From: Gari tellinella
Taxonomy: Eukaryota; Mollusca; Bivalvia; Cardiida; Psammobiidae
Direction: 5' to 3'
Length of the DNA stretch: 64,000 nt
Assembly: GCA_922989275.2 (NCBI GenBank)
Contig: OV277861.1
Location: forward strand, 27,310,479-27,374,478
A program made the translations under genes and the position numbers. The notes below the pieces were generated by a model. That model searched no databases. It saw only the letters and a list, made by a program, of their open reading frames with translations, and had not been told where the DNA came from. Of the stretch, positions 1-9,324 are shown piece after piece; position 1 is the stretch's first letter, and every line of letters begins with the position of its first letter.

Positions 1-78
1 ACTGTATAAATTGATCTATTTTCTTCATTGGGGGCAATGACTGAAAGGAGTAAAACGGCAAAATTATGGAATAATGGG
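1..78 (+). mobile_element. Right end of a degenerate P element
   Basis: The motif ACTGTATAAATTGATC followed by TTTTCTTCATTGGGGGCAAT and the terminal GGG before TTAA (79-82) match the right flank of family P copies such as 5,320-5,563. The same element is seen more fully at about 11,344-11,521, where its hairpin core is decayed. Confidence 0.65.
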
Positions 79-128
79 TTAAACAGGCTAAACGTTATTG
101 CTTTCCAATAAATCCTTGTGTACTTTAG

Positions 129-380
129 GGTCCGTCTTGCGAAACGTCGTACGACAAACATGTACGTAAGCCAAGACTTTAAAATACTAATTTATTAATT
201 TCTCCATCTAATCCTATCTTGTGACATCTCTTTGGAATAGTCTTGAAAATACTACTCCATAGAGATGTCACAAGACATGGTTCTCTTGAAAACACGATTC
301 CAAAGAGATGTAACTTGACAGAATTAGATGGAGAAATAAATAATTGAGAATTATAAAATCTGACTTACGACTTACGGACC
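129..380. mobile_element. Foldback MITE with nested inverted repeats
   Basis: Outer ends GGTCCGT and ACGGACC pair. Inside, TTTCTCCATCTAAT (about 199) pairs with ATTAGATGGAGAAA (about 322), and TGTGACATCTCTTTGGAAT pairs with a later ATTCCAAAGAGATGT. There is no coding capacity. Copies lie at 11,572-11,823 and, inverted, at about 22,984-23,235. Confidence 0.7.
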
Positions 381-401
381 TATGGAACTTATAATTTGTT
401 T

Positions 402-466
402 CAAACTATTTTGAGCCTGATCAGAACCCGATTAACTGCGAGTCTGATCTGGCTTCAAACTTTTTG
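402..466. repeat. Degenerate Q-type hairpin
   Basis: CAAACTATTTTGAGCCTGAT pairs imperfectly with ATCTGGCTTCAAACTTTTTG. No flanking element ends were identified. Confidence 0.65.
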
Positions 467-742
467 CAACTAAGACAAACAACGACATCAACCTTTCGAG
501 AAACAGTCTTAATGTCATTTTAGTTTTTTTGTGTTTATATTTGATAGGAAAGAGCCAGTTATATGATAAAAGGAAACCCCGTTTTGTGTAACAGATCATC
601 TCTCAACTTTTATCAAAGGTAGTATAGTACATGTATTGATTGCATATTGACTCTGCTTATGCTTACTTTTTCATTTGTAATATTCCCTTTTTTATCAATG
701 GCCAGCAGATGTTGACTTTAAGGGCGCTTTTAGAACATATAT

Positions 743-947
743 TAGTAGAATCTCTCTATTACGACCACTAAATTGTATTAATTATTAGTCGTTTACGACA
801 GGTGACGGCTTAAAGCAAGGTGACAGTAAAACAGAAAGCTCCTGCAGGAGCTTTCTGTTTTACTGTCACCTTGCTTTAAGCTGTCACCTGTATGTTATAC
901 AATAAATAATCCTTCTTTTAAGGGGTCGTACTAGATAGGTTTTACTG
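743..947. mobile_element. S element (Tc1/mariner-like MITE) carrying a P-type hairpin
   Basis: Left end TAGTAGAATCTCTCTATTAC and right end TAGGTTTTACTG are reverse-complement-like, with TA after the right end. The middle (799-890) is a 92-bp nearly perfect palindrome centred on CCTGCAGG. It reads GGTGACGGCTTAAAGCAAGG outward in and belongs to the P-type hairpin class. A related element at 47,328-47,424 lacks the hairpin entirely. Confidence 0.72.
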
Positions 948-1585
948 TATTTTCCGTACTATTGAATTCAAACGAACAGTGCAGACAATAATCAGTGATT
1001 TCTCTGTGTGCAAATGATACCTTTACATGCCGCAAGCCTAGACAAATTTGAAGCAGGACCTCTTGCATCGAATATGTAAACATGTTTGTCATTTATCGTT
1101 TATCAAAGCTACAGTCAAGCCTGTAATTAGTGATCATTACTTAGTCAGTAAATACTGCCCGTCGCTTAGAGCAGGGCAAAAGTAAGACAGAAATCTACTT
1201 CATAAGTTATGTCTTACCCAGCCACCTGTCCTAAAGACTACGACTATAACCGCTTTTGAGTTATGTTTGATGTTAGTTGAACTGTGTTTTAGATAAAGCA
1301 TATCGATAGCACATTAATATTGAATAACCTGCTCAGATTTGGCAGTTTTACCAGTAATCCATTAAACCCGAGTGACGTGTGACGGCGACTTAAAAAAGGA
1401 ACATAATGATACAATGCAAACAGTGTAGACCCAATTAAAAGAGCGTGTGCTATGATTCCAACCTATTTGCAATGGAAATAATTGTCTTTAGCATAGATAT
1501 AAACACGACGTTGATTAAAACATATTTCAATGTACCATTGCTATTTTTCCCGGGCGACGGACAAATGCGATACTCACCAAACCTA

Positions 1586-1829
1586 CGGTGAAGAAGATAT
1601 AATTTTCCAATCAACGCAGGCAGTGATGCTAAATCTTATGTCCATTGCAAACTGTTAGGAGCCAGATCAGACGCCGGGTAACCCGGCGTCTGATCTGGCT
1701 CCAAACAGTTTGCCAGTCGGCTAAAAACAAAAAAGTAAAGCCTTTCAAGATGTCATTTTTCTACATTTTATTGCATTGGTAAAGAGTTTAATTTCGTTTA
1801 AACGGGAAAGAAAAACGTATTCTCCACTG
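1586..1829. mobile_element. R element (mariner-like MITE) with Q-type hairpin
   Basis: Right end TTCTCCACTG is followed by TA. The left end is diverged (CGGTGAAGAAG after TA at 1,584-1,585). The core hairpin 1,647-1,713 is almost perfect, with GGAGCC/GGCTCC arms around GGGTAACCC. Confidence 0.72.
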
Positions 1830-1993
1830 TATACTTGCTCGTTACATTCTTATCACCAACTGCGACAAAGTTTGCAAACTACCTTCGTCAACCACAAATA
1901 TTGCACACTCTAAACATAATTAATATCCATTATACCAGGCAACCAATGCCTTGATCTGTTATCGAACTGTTTCAAAAGCCATCACACAATTGC

Positions 1994-2058
1994 CAAACAG
2001 ATTGGATCCGGATCAGACGCCGAGTTACTCGGCGTCTGATCCGGGTCCAATCTGTTTG
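1994..2058. repeat. Q-type hairpin without recognisable carrier ends
   Basis: A 65-bp near-perfect palindrome centred at 2,026: CAAACAGATTGGATCCGGAT on the left, mirrored on the right. The arm-specific base ATTGG/CCAAT is present on both sides. Copies lie at 13,437-13,501 and, inverted, at about 21,308-21,372. Confidence 0.85.
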
Positions 2059-2282
2059 CGGTAGGTAGACAGTGTTTCGCATTTCGGGGTTGGGAAGGAT
2101 GTATATGAAAGGTATCGCCGGACGTAATCTGATAGTGATTGTATTAAACTCAATAATAACAAGTAAAAAGTCAATGCATACTTGTCCGAATAGTGATAAA
2201 TTGTAGAATAAATCAATCCATATGTACCTAAACATAGGCCGGCCTTTGATACGATGGCATTCCGCCGGTGTTTTCGTCTTAA

Positions 2283-2491
2283 CCCCTTAACCGCTGTGAC
2301 GTCATCTGATTTAAATAATTATCGTCTGCTTTTATTTTCCTAAATTAATTTTTTTAGTTCATTGATTAAAGTGATATAAACGTGAATATAAAACAGTGTT
2401 GATCCTAATCATACGCCTAGAAACTCGGCGTCTGATCAGGATCAAAACTGTTTTAGAATATCAATGCATTCGACTTGAGGCGATAAAGGGG
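2283..2491. mobile_element. Q element with TTAA flanks
   Basis: TTAA at 2,279-2,282 and 2,492-2,495. Ends CCCCTTAACCGC and CGATAAAGGGG. The core hairpin at about 2,391-2,452 is partly decayed (TTGATCCTAATC versus GATCAGGATCAA). TTAA target choice is the hallmark of piggyBac-type transposases; that assignment is inferred from flanks alone. Confidence 0.7.
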
Positions 2492-3056
2492 TTAAGGTAA
2501 TTGATTAAAGCTAAGAAATATCCATATCGAGAACAAGGAGATTACTAACATGGTAACAGAGCCCTAGCACGTGAGTTGTTCGTAAAACATAACCAGTTCC
2601 ATAATAGACAAAGGGTTATTTCAATCAACTGACTTACACGCATCTTTCAGGTAAGTTTGATATTTTATTTTCGAAAAATGCAATTATTCATATTACAACT
2701 TGCAGAACCTTACTGATTCGAACATGCCAAAATCGAACTTATACGTATTTAAAAGCTAAAACGTGACTTAGCCACGATTTGACTTTGAAATATGAGTGTA
2801 TTCGACTTTTAAAAGCAAGGTTCGAGTTAAAGAATTTCATTGAAAGAAATGAGGACGAATTTCAACTCAAACAGTCAATGGACTTAGGCAAGTTCCAGTT
2901 TTCGGTATTCGACTGGTACTTTTTTGTGGGTTTCACAATTAAAATCAGTAGTTTGAGTATATAGTACTCGGCATGCACCATTTCTCTTTAGAGACTCTCA
3001 AGATCCTTGTGAAGTACATTCGCACTATTACGCATCCACATACATCAAGGGAATGG

Positions 3057-3111
3057 CTTGTTATCTGGTTGAAAAACGAGTCCGAATGACGAGTTTTTAA
3101 CCAGATAACAA
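3057..3111. repeat. Short inverted repeat
   Basis: TTGTTATCTGGTTGAAAAAC pairs with TTTTTAACCAGATAACAA around a 12-base loop. Carrier unknown. Confidence 0.7.
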
Positions 3112-3586
3112 CCCTTTCGAGTGATATATTTTTCATTTCCATCCAAAGGAATTGATTGTTCTATTTATCATATACATGTAATGACATTTTTACAGAGAAA
3201 ACACATGAAATAACTGTTTACGCTCGAAACATATTGTGACGTGACGTCTCAAAAATTGATATCGTCACTGCAAAAGTGATATCGTAACCAGTAGTGATGA
3301 TATCAACTGTGACGCATATGAATTTTATCTAACTGGAAATCTCTATAAATCATCGACATATATAATATAAACGTACATATGGACTTTTTGAAGTATATCT
3401 TATTACTAATATGCGAACATTCCTCTGCCATATTTACATCGTTAGCTGTTTCTATGCTGGATACCAGTGTATGTGTACATTGCAAACTGAGTATAGTCCC
3501 TAATCAGAAGGAGCCATCTTATCAGAATATGCACGTTTCTTTTTTACTTTTATCTATCTGAAACATTTTCTTGAAGACAGCTCTTA

Positions 3587-3826
3587 CAGTGGAGAATGTG
3601 TTATTCTTTCACAATAAACGCGTTTACGCTAAAACTATTATTTCCATTGCAAACAGTTTGGAGCCAGATCAGACGCCGGGTAACCCGGCGTCTGATCAGG
3701 CTCCAAACTGTTTGCCACCAAGATAAACATGAACTACCAGAATTATCCAAAAGTTGTTCTTTTCTACATTTTAGCGGTTTGCGTACGTTTGCGTTTAAAC
3801 GGGAAAGAAGAACAGATTCTCCACTG
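3587..3826. mobile_element. R element, 240 bp, with TA target duplication
   Basis: Ends CAGTGGAGAATGTGTTATTC and its counterpart ending GATTCTCCACTG, flanked by TA (3,585-3,586 and 3,827-3,828). The centre is a perfect Q-type hairpin variant (GGAGCC arms, GGGTAACCC turn) at about 3,649-3,715. The right TA falls inside the TTAA flank of the neighbouring Q element, so R inserted there. A copy lies at 15,030-15,269. Confidence 0.85.
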
Positions 3827-3829
3827 TAA

Positions 3830-4317
3830 CCCTTTCATAATCAATTTATTCGGAAGATTTTTACTCCTTCACTGCTTTATTGTCGTCTGCTTCAGTAATG
3901 TTGTCTGCAAGACATGTTTCAAAGTTAGGTTTAACCCTTTACCCCATAGAAGCGACTTTTAGCGTATTTAATTTATTCCTCCGCTGAAGAAAATAGTTCC
4001 AATTTAATCAGTCATGATTATAAAGTATAGGGAAAATTTTCAATATTTTAACACATGGAAGCTTAAAGCAGGCTGAAAGTAAAGCAGAATGCGCCTTAGG
4101 GCGCATTCTGCTTTACTTTCAACCTGCTTTAAGTAGTCACCTATTTTCAATACTAGAAATAGGCTATCAGGTAAAGGGTTAAGGTTGTATGATTGAATAA
4201 ATATTGATATGAGTGTCAAACAGTTTGAGTCCTGATCAGACGCTGCGTAACGCGGCGTCTGATCAGGACCTAAACTGTTTGCAAATGCGCTTTAAGGCGT
4301 CATTGAGAGTGAAAGGG
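3830..4317. mobile_element. Q element split by a P element
   Basis: The left half (3,830-3,934) begins CCCTTTCATAATCAATTTAT. The right half (4,179-4,317) contains a near-perfect Q-type hairpin at 4,218-4,281 and ends GAGAGTGAAAGGG before TTAC. The left half closely matches 28,551-28,654, where no P element is present. That copy therefore serves as an empty site. Confidence 0.85.
3935..4178. mobile_element. P element, 244 bp, inserted at TTAA inside a Q element
   Basis: TTAA at 3,931-3,934 and 4,179-4,182. Ends CCCTTTACCCCATAG and GGTAAAGGG. The core hairpin (about 4,062-4,135) is near perfect: GCTTAAAGCAGGCTGAAAGT on the left, GCGCCTTAGGGCGC at the turn. A copy lies at 15,378-15,621. Confidence 0.88.
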
Positions 4318-4934
4318 TTACTATAAGCGTAAACTTGTCATTTTACAAAAATGCGATAGTCCATTTGAAACAAACAGCAACAAAAGGGTAAAACGGCCTT
4401 GTATAGTCTCTGACATAGATCATGCAAATAACCAAGTGTCTAGAGTATAGTTTGACAAATTATTTTAATCACAAGTATGACTTAAACGGTTCCTTTGTGC
4501 CCCTAGTCTAGTGCATTAAGTGTTTGAACTGTTAAACTTCGTAACTCATTAAATATTGCTACCATAAAAAGACCGTGTACAGCAGACGACACATCATATC
4601 TCAGATTACATATAAATTTACAACTTTCAAGCAGTTTGGCGTTTCTTCCGATTGAAGTATTAAATTTGTAATCAATAATAGGTATCAATAATAGATAAGT
4701 ATACGAAAATCCGTCAGTGAAAATGTCTCACTTATAAAACTTTGATAAAACATGCCTTATCAACTATTCTACGTTGAATTTTATCGTCTGCTTTGACTCA
4801 TTTACTCCTGAATTTTTTAATGGACAATTCCAATTTCCAGTGAAGTTTAGTCCATTTTTTACCATTTAGGGATGAATTTAATACTACTGTCTTTATAGAC
4901 AGTATGGATGGAAAATGGATCTATACGAGAGCTA

Positions 4935-5002
4935 AACAATTTGGATCCAGATCAGTCGCCACGTATCGGCACTATCTAGTAGTGATTTGGGCCAAATCTG
5001 GA
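4935..5002. repeat. Decayed Q-type hairpin
   Basis: TTTGGATCCAGATCAGTCGC on the left pairs weakly with GATTTGGGCCAAAT on the right. It is an old copy. Confidence 0.5.
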
Positions 5003-5319
5003 AAAGGCATAAACATTCTTATGCAATGATAATATGACAAAAACGACACTATATCCTGTTTAACTTTTAATACAGTATTTACGGTCGAACTTCGATATCT
5101 CGAACTCGTTACACTCAACTGTCCGATAGTTCGACATATGAACAGCATTATTTCATGCTCGGTTAAGTCGAACATACCCATATGTCAAAGTAAAAAGGTG
5201 GCCTAGACACGTTTTAACTTTGGAATACCGGTATGTTTGACAAAAACCGACTTCGAGATACCGAAGTTCGACTGTATGTTAAAAATGACATTCTTTTTTA
5301 TTTCACGATTTATTTTTAA

Positions 5320-5563
5320 CCCATTACCACATAGCCTGTTTCTAGTAGTTAAGATATGTGACCTATTAAAGCAGGTTGAAAGTAAAGCAGAATGCGCCCT
5401 AGGGCGCATTCTGCTTTACTCTCAGCCTGCTTTAAGTTACTATCTACTAGGATATCGAAAATATTTTATATGGTACATGTTCATGACAGTATAAAATGGA
5501 ACTATTTTCTTTGGCGGATGAATAAAATGAATGCGCTAAAAGTCGCTTCTATAAGGGAAAGGG
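5320..5563. mobile_element. P element, 244 bp, with TTAA flanks
   Basis: TTAA at 5,316-5,319 and 5,564-5,567. Ends CCCATTACC and GGGAAAGGG. The core hairpin has a perfect turn GCGCCCTAGGGCGC and the arm GCAGGTTGAAAGTAAAGCAG. The length is identical to the copy at 3,935-4,178. A copy lies at 16,763-17,006. Confidence 0.87.
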
Positions 5564-5581
5564 TTAACCTGAGATGAGATG

Positions 5582-5955
5582 CAAACAGTTTGGAGGCCGA
5601 TCAGGCAATTGGTTGCCTGGCATCCGATCTGGCTCCGAACTGTTTGCAATGGACATTTTGGGTAAAGATCTGTACGATCTGTTTTACAGATAACAGACCG
5701 ACCAAGCTCATTTTATATAGGCCATTCAAACATTGAACAGGATACAGTAGTATATCGGATTTTATGTTTTCGATAACTGTTACCCGTGAAAACCGTACTC
5801 CCGAATACCGAAAGTCAGAAAACCGTGTTCGTTCATAAAGTGTCTTCTCCTTGCGGACTCATTTTCAATTAACCCATATATGGGACATAGGCAAACAGTG
5901 AAGACCCTGATCAGACGCCGCCTTATGCGTCGTCTAATCAGAGTCTACACTGTTT
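5582..5955. repeat. Two Q-type hairpins
   Basis: 5,582-5,648 has arms GCAAACAGTTTGGAGGCC and GGCTCCGAACTGTTTGC around CAATTGGTTG. 5,892-5,955 has GCAAACAGTGAAGACCCTGA and its mirror TCTACACTGTTTGC. The second is a GTAGACCC-type subfamily also seen at 35,403 and 47,017. No clear carrier ends. Confidence 0.72.
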
Positions 5956-6260
5956 GCTGATAGGAAACAAGATGAAAATGAAAATTTTGACCAGGCATCC
6001 ATGATAAAAATTGGACTAATCCAATACATAAACTTGGAAGAATCCACTGGGTATAAATGGGTTAAGACTTATAAAATACTTATTGATACAATGTAGTTGA
6101 CCGCTTACTGCAGGTTAGCATTAAATGATAGTTGGATTCTTTATGCAAGACAACAAAAATACAAAAAGTGCTTTCTGTATTATTGTGGTCTTGCATTAAG
6201 GTACAACCTGTCTTAACGAAGTCAATTTCTTTTGAATGGCTGCATTCTAAGCATTACTAA

Positions 6261-6377
6261 ATCGGACACCTCTCTGAATCGGACACCTCCCTGAACCGGA
6301 CACATCTCTGAACCGGACACCTGTCAAAACCGAGCTATTTTTTCGGCCCGGAAGGGTTCGGTTTTCAACAGAGGTGT
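6261..6377. repeat. Four 17-bp repeats leading into a hairpin
   Basis: Four units close to TCGGACACCTCTCTGAA are followed by an inverted repeat (CACCTGTCAAAACCGA with TCGGTTTTCAACAGAGGTG around a CGGCCCGGAAGG loop). The MULE-like coding fragment follows directly. This may be an element end, but the partner end was not found. Confidence 0.7.
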
Positions 6378-6387
6378 TGTTGAACAC

Positions 6388-6674
6388 ATATCAAAGATTA
6401 CGTTTGTGAGGGGTGGAATAACGGATTCAATCGGCTTGTGGGCCATGCAAACCCCTCCATCTGGACAGCCATCAAGTGCTTAGAACGAGACGCTGCCATG
6501 GTGGAAGCAGATATTCTACGCTACAACAGAGGACAGCAGATACCCAAACGAAAGAGGAAGCACACCGTGAACCATCAGAAGATACTAATGACACTATGCA
6601 AGCAGTACCGAACCGGGAAGAAGACGATGAAGGACTTTCTAGACTCTTTAGGACATAATATTCGTTTGCATTAA
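6388..6674 (+). pseudogene. MULE-type transposase, C-terminal fragment (copy A)
   Basis: The frame reads about EGWNNGFNRLVGHANPSIW, then a basic segment with RYNRGQQIPKRKRK and a C-terminal DFLDSLGHNI. This order (E.W...F...HPSIW, then a basic linker, then FL..IAHN) is what I know from the C-terminus of mutator-like transposases in animals. An ATG-initiated frame covers 6,438-6,674. The similarity starts further upstream, at about 6,388, and the catalytic part of the protein is absent. It is therefore a fragment, not a gene with its own start. It follows a repeat-plus-hairpin block that could be the element end. Family assignment is by remembered motif. Confidence 0.6.
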
Positions 6675-7199
6675 CTATGATATGTGTGTGCTATGTGACT
6701 GATAACTGTGATATGTGTGTGATATGTGATTGATAAATAAAATGAAAATGACAATATGAATTTAAAAGAAAAGAAAAAACCAGTTCAGCATTATGAAATT
6801 TATTAAAGCCTTTATTTTAAAGCTTGGAATAAATTAGCTTCATAAACCTGAATTGAGCCGTGTCATGATACAATCTGCCTTATTGCATTAAAAACAGCGT
6901 AAATCAATGCTAGTCGCCGGGTATTTGGCGCAGTGCCTGGCCTTGGTCTACACTAACGGACAGATGCATTTAAAAAGCTGTATTTAATTATTTATTATGT
7001 TTCATGATACCGGGTAACCTTATTTATTGGATTACTTCTTGTGTTCTGAAAATTTAAAAAATATTATATGTGCTGTCTTCAAACATGTGCTTTATGTGTA
7101 AATATTTGTTTATAATACTAAATATAAATTTGCAAATAATATATATTGTGTAAGTGGTGAGATTAAAATCAATAATTAATCCTTTCACCGACGCAGTCG

Positions 7200-7900
7200 C
7201 AAACAGTAAATTTTGCAAACAGTTTAGATCCAGTTCAGATGCCACATTTACGCTGCGTCTCTTCAGGATCCAAACTATTTGACACCAGTATAGATACTTC
7301 TTTTAAACCACCATAATAGAGACTTTGAACGATCTATCGATTAAAGTGGCGTCGAAAGGATTAATATGTGTATAATGTTGGGATGTAACAGTATGGATCT
7401 ACATCGGCGGGCTTCAGGTGGAGTCTCCTGATCGAGTTTTGTAGTTTGCCTTTTTTCCTTATCATCAATGGCGGGGCTACGGTGTGTCCGAAAAGTAAAA
7501 CAAAGTCATTATTATGGAACTGCAAGTATTTATTGTAAATATGCCTATTATACTTACGTGGATCAGCATTTTCTGCGAAACTGCGTAATTTCTTCCATTT
7601 CCCCCAGCGAAATATTATGTACATATTAAGTAGTAACCTGTGTAAACACTTTGGATCCAGATCAGACGCCGTGACGCTTGAAGTACGATATGCATCCAAA
7701 CTGTTTGTATAATCGACATGCAGACTAAGGATTATTACATGTCAAACAGTTTGGATCTAGATAAAAAAGAGATCAAAAACCGCGTTTCGCGGCGACTGAT
7801 CTGTATCAATACCGCAAAAGCAGTGTAGGCGCGGCCAGCAGACAAAGCACACTTTAAACAGTTTTGATCCAGATAAGACGCTGCGTTACGCATAGAAAAC
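7200..7900. repeat. Cluster of decayed Q-type hairpins
   Basis: Q-type arms occur at about 7,216-7,271, 7,643-7,706, 7,743-7,812 and 7,858-7,896 (half only). All have lost arm pairing to different degrees. The rest of the stretch is AT-rich with no gene seen. A copy lies at 18,643-19,343. Confidence 0.65.
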
Positions 7901-8299
7901 AGTTAGAAAAAACAGTTACATAAATAATAATAATAGCTGTGAGTAGATATCGGAGTTCGACTGTATATTTGGAATCTCATTATGTATCCAATTATTAATT
8001 ATTGTTGATTATTTAATAAAGATTAAAGTGTGTACGTTGTGTCGGAGTCTTTTTAGTTCCTTTACGTTTAAATTGCCTATTCAATAGAGAACCAACTAAG
8101 CGTGAAGTGAAAATTATGTTTGCATAACTTTCACGCGAGAATCAAGCGTGATAGCGATAATGATGATTTCATGAATTTTACGTTCACCTCAACACAAAAT
8201 CGGGAATTGATTACTGAAAAGTAAGAAATTTGAATTTTAAAAGACAAATTTGAATTGTAAAAGACAATATTACTATATATAAATCTAAATTTTGATGAA

Positions 8300-8474
8300 G
8301 AAGGGGCAATATTTCGATATGGAAGGGGCAAAAGGCCGTGTTGGAAGGGGCAAAGTTCCGTGTATGAATAAACTGGAAGGGGCAAAAGGCCGTGTGCGTC
8401 AAAATCAAGAAGGGGCAAAGTTCCGTGTAGGCGTTTTTGACGAAGGGGCAAAAGGCCGAAGGGGCAAAAGGCCG
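8300..8474 (+). repeat. Irregularly spaced GAAGGGGCAAA(AGG/GTT)CCGTGT repeats
   Basis: Seven occurrences of a ~17-20-bp motif: GAAGGGGCAA followed by AAGGCCG or AGTTCCG, usually then TGT. Spacing is variable (about 17-40 bp). One frame translates as repeated EGAKGR, and the opposite strand reads repeated FCPF. The spacing changes phase, so a protein repeat is unlikely. A copy lies at 19,743-19,917. Confidence 0.8.
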
Positions 8475-9158
8475 TTTACCGTCTTGAGAGGTGAAATCCA
8501 TGTGCGCTATGAGCATGACAGGCTGAACTATTTCTATGAAATTTCTGTCAACTAAAATCTGCTGGTATATAATGAACAAACAAAATATACATTTTTGAAG
8601 AAACTGTTTACCATTCAACATATTTTAAAAGATCAGTTTAACCCTTTGCCTAATGAATATTCATGTCATTATTAATAACTGAATAATACATGTACAAAGT
8701 GTATGTTTAATACCGGTAATGTCTTAATAAATATCCCCTTTTTCACCTGTAATAGGCAGCATTTATAGACCTATAATGTCCTTTAAGAGCCAGAGAGGAC
8801 AGTCATTGATTATAGAGACTGTTCCTATATAGTAACCATCTGATCAGGATCTACTTTTAATCCATGTTAACATTCTTTCACCGAGGTGAAAACCCGTGTC
8901 TGTTAAGTATGTTAAAAGTCAGCTTCTTTGTTATATAGAAAAAGTATGATCAGTGGTATTTTCGGTTTGCTAAAAACGATGAAATAAATAACCGTCGCAT
9001 TTGACATTAAACAAAATTAATACATTAAAATACATAGGGATAAACGGGAGCTTGACTGCATATAGATATAGCTATCAAACTAATAAACCGCATTCGATCT
9101 ATTCTTTTCCGAATCGTTTATGACCGTTATCGACACCGTCTCAATGATGCGTTAACTA

Positions 9159-9324
9159 AACCGGAAACAACCTTTACCTTATCAGGGGAGTTAACTCGTG
9201 ATGAAAATTGGGATAACTCTGTAATGCGGTAGGGCCCCATTGGGGCCCTACCGATATACAGAGTTACCCCGCATGGAAAGTGTGATAAGAGTAGCGCCCC
9301 CTGAATATGCGGTTGTTTCCGGTT
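9159..9324. mobile_element. Intact ~166-bp palindromic foldback element at the duplication breakpoints
   Basis: Ends are AACCGGAAACAACC and its reverse complement GGTTGTTTCCGGTT. Arms are imperfect (blocks around GAGTTAAC, TAACTCTGTA and GGTAGGG). The centre is a near-perfect GGTAGGGCCCCATTGGGGCC turn. It looks like a foldback MITE without coding capacity. No clear target duplication is seen. Its two halves occur separately at the other rearrangement junctions. Confidence 0.8.

Larger units (their letters stand above)
1..9242 (+). repeat. Segmental duplication, copy A (cut by window start)
   Basis: Every base block here recurs in the same order and orientation 11,443 bp downstream, with position 1 matching 11,444. 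The match ends at 9,242, in the middle of a palindrome. By eye I found only three differences from copy B: a one-base T difference near 1,892, a compensating one-base difference near 1,931, and an A/C substitution at 4,593. Content is non-genic: hairpin MITEs of families P, Q, R and S, naked Q-type hairpins, a MULE transposase fragment and an irregular repeat cluster. The true left edge lies outside the window. Confidence 0.97.

Noticed and set aside
1972..2235. 87-codon frame present three times in the window
   Set aside because: It overlaps a Q-type hairpin and is triplicated only because of the segmental duplication.
5203..5577. Several frames starting MRPRAHSALLS
   Set aside because: They are translations of the P hairpin arms, in both directions.
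8292..8555. 87-codon plus-strand frame with EGAKGR repeats
   Set aside because: Same repeat cluster read on the other strand. Treated as a DNA repeat, not a protein.
8211..8621. 136-codon minus-strand frame with repeated FCPF/LCPF
   Set aside because: It is the complement of the irregular GAAGGGGCAAA repeat cluster. Repeat spacing changes phase, and there is no family likeness, signal or splice context.
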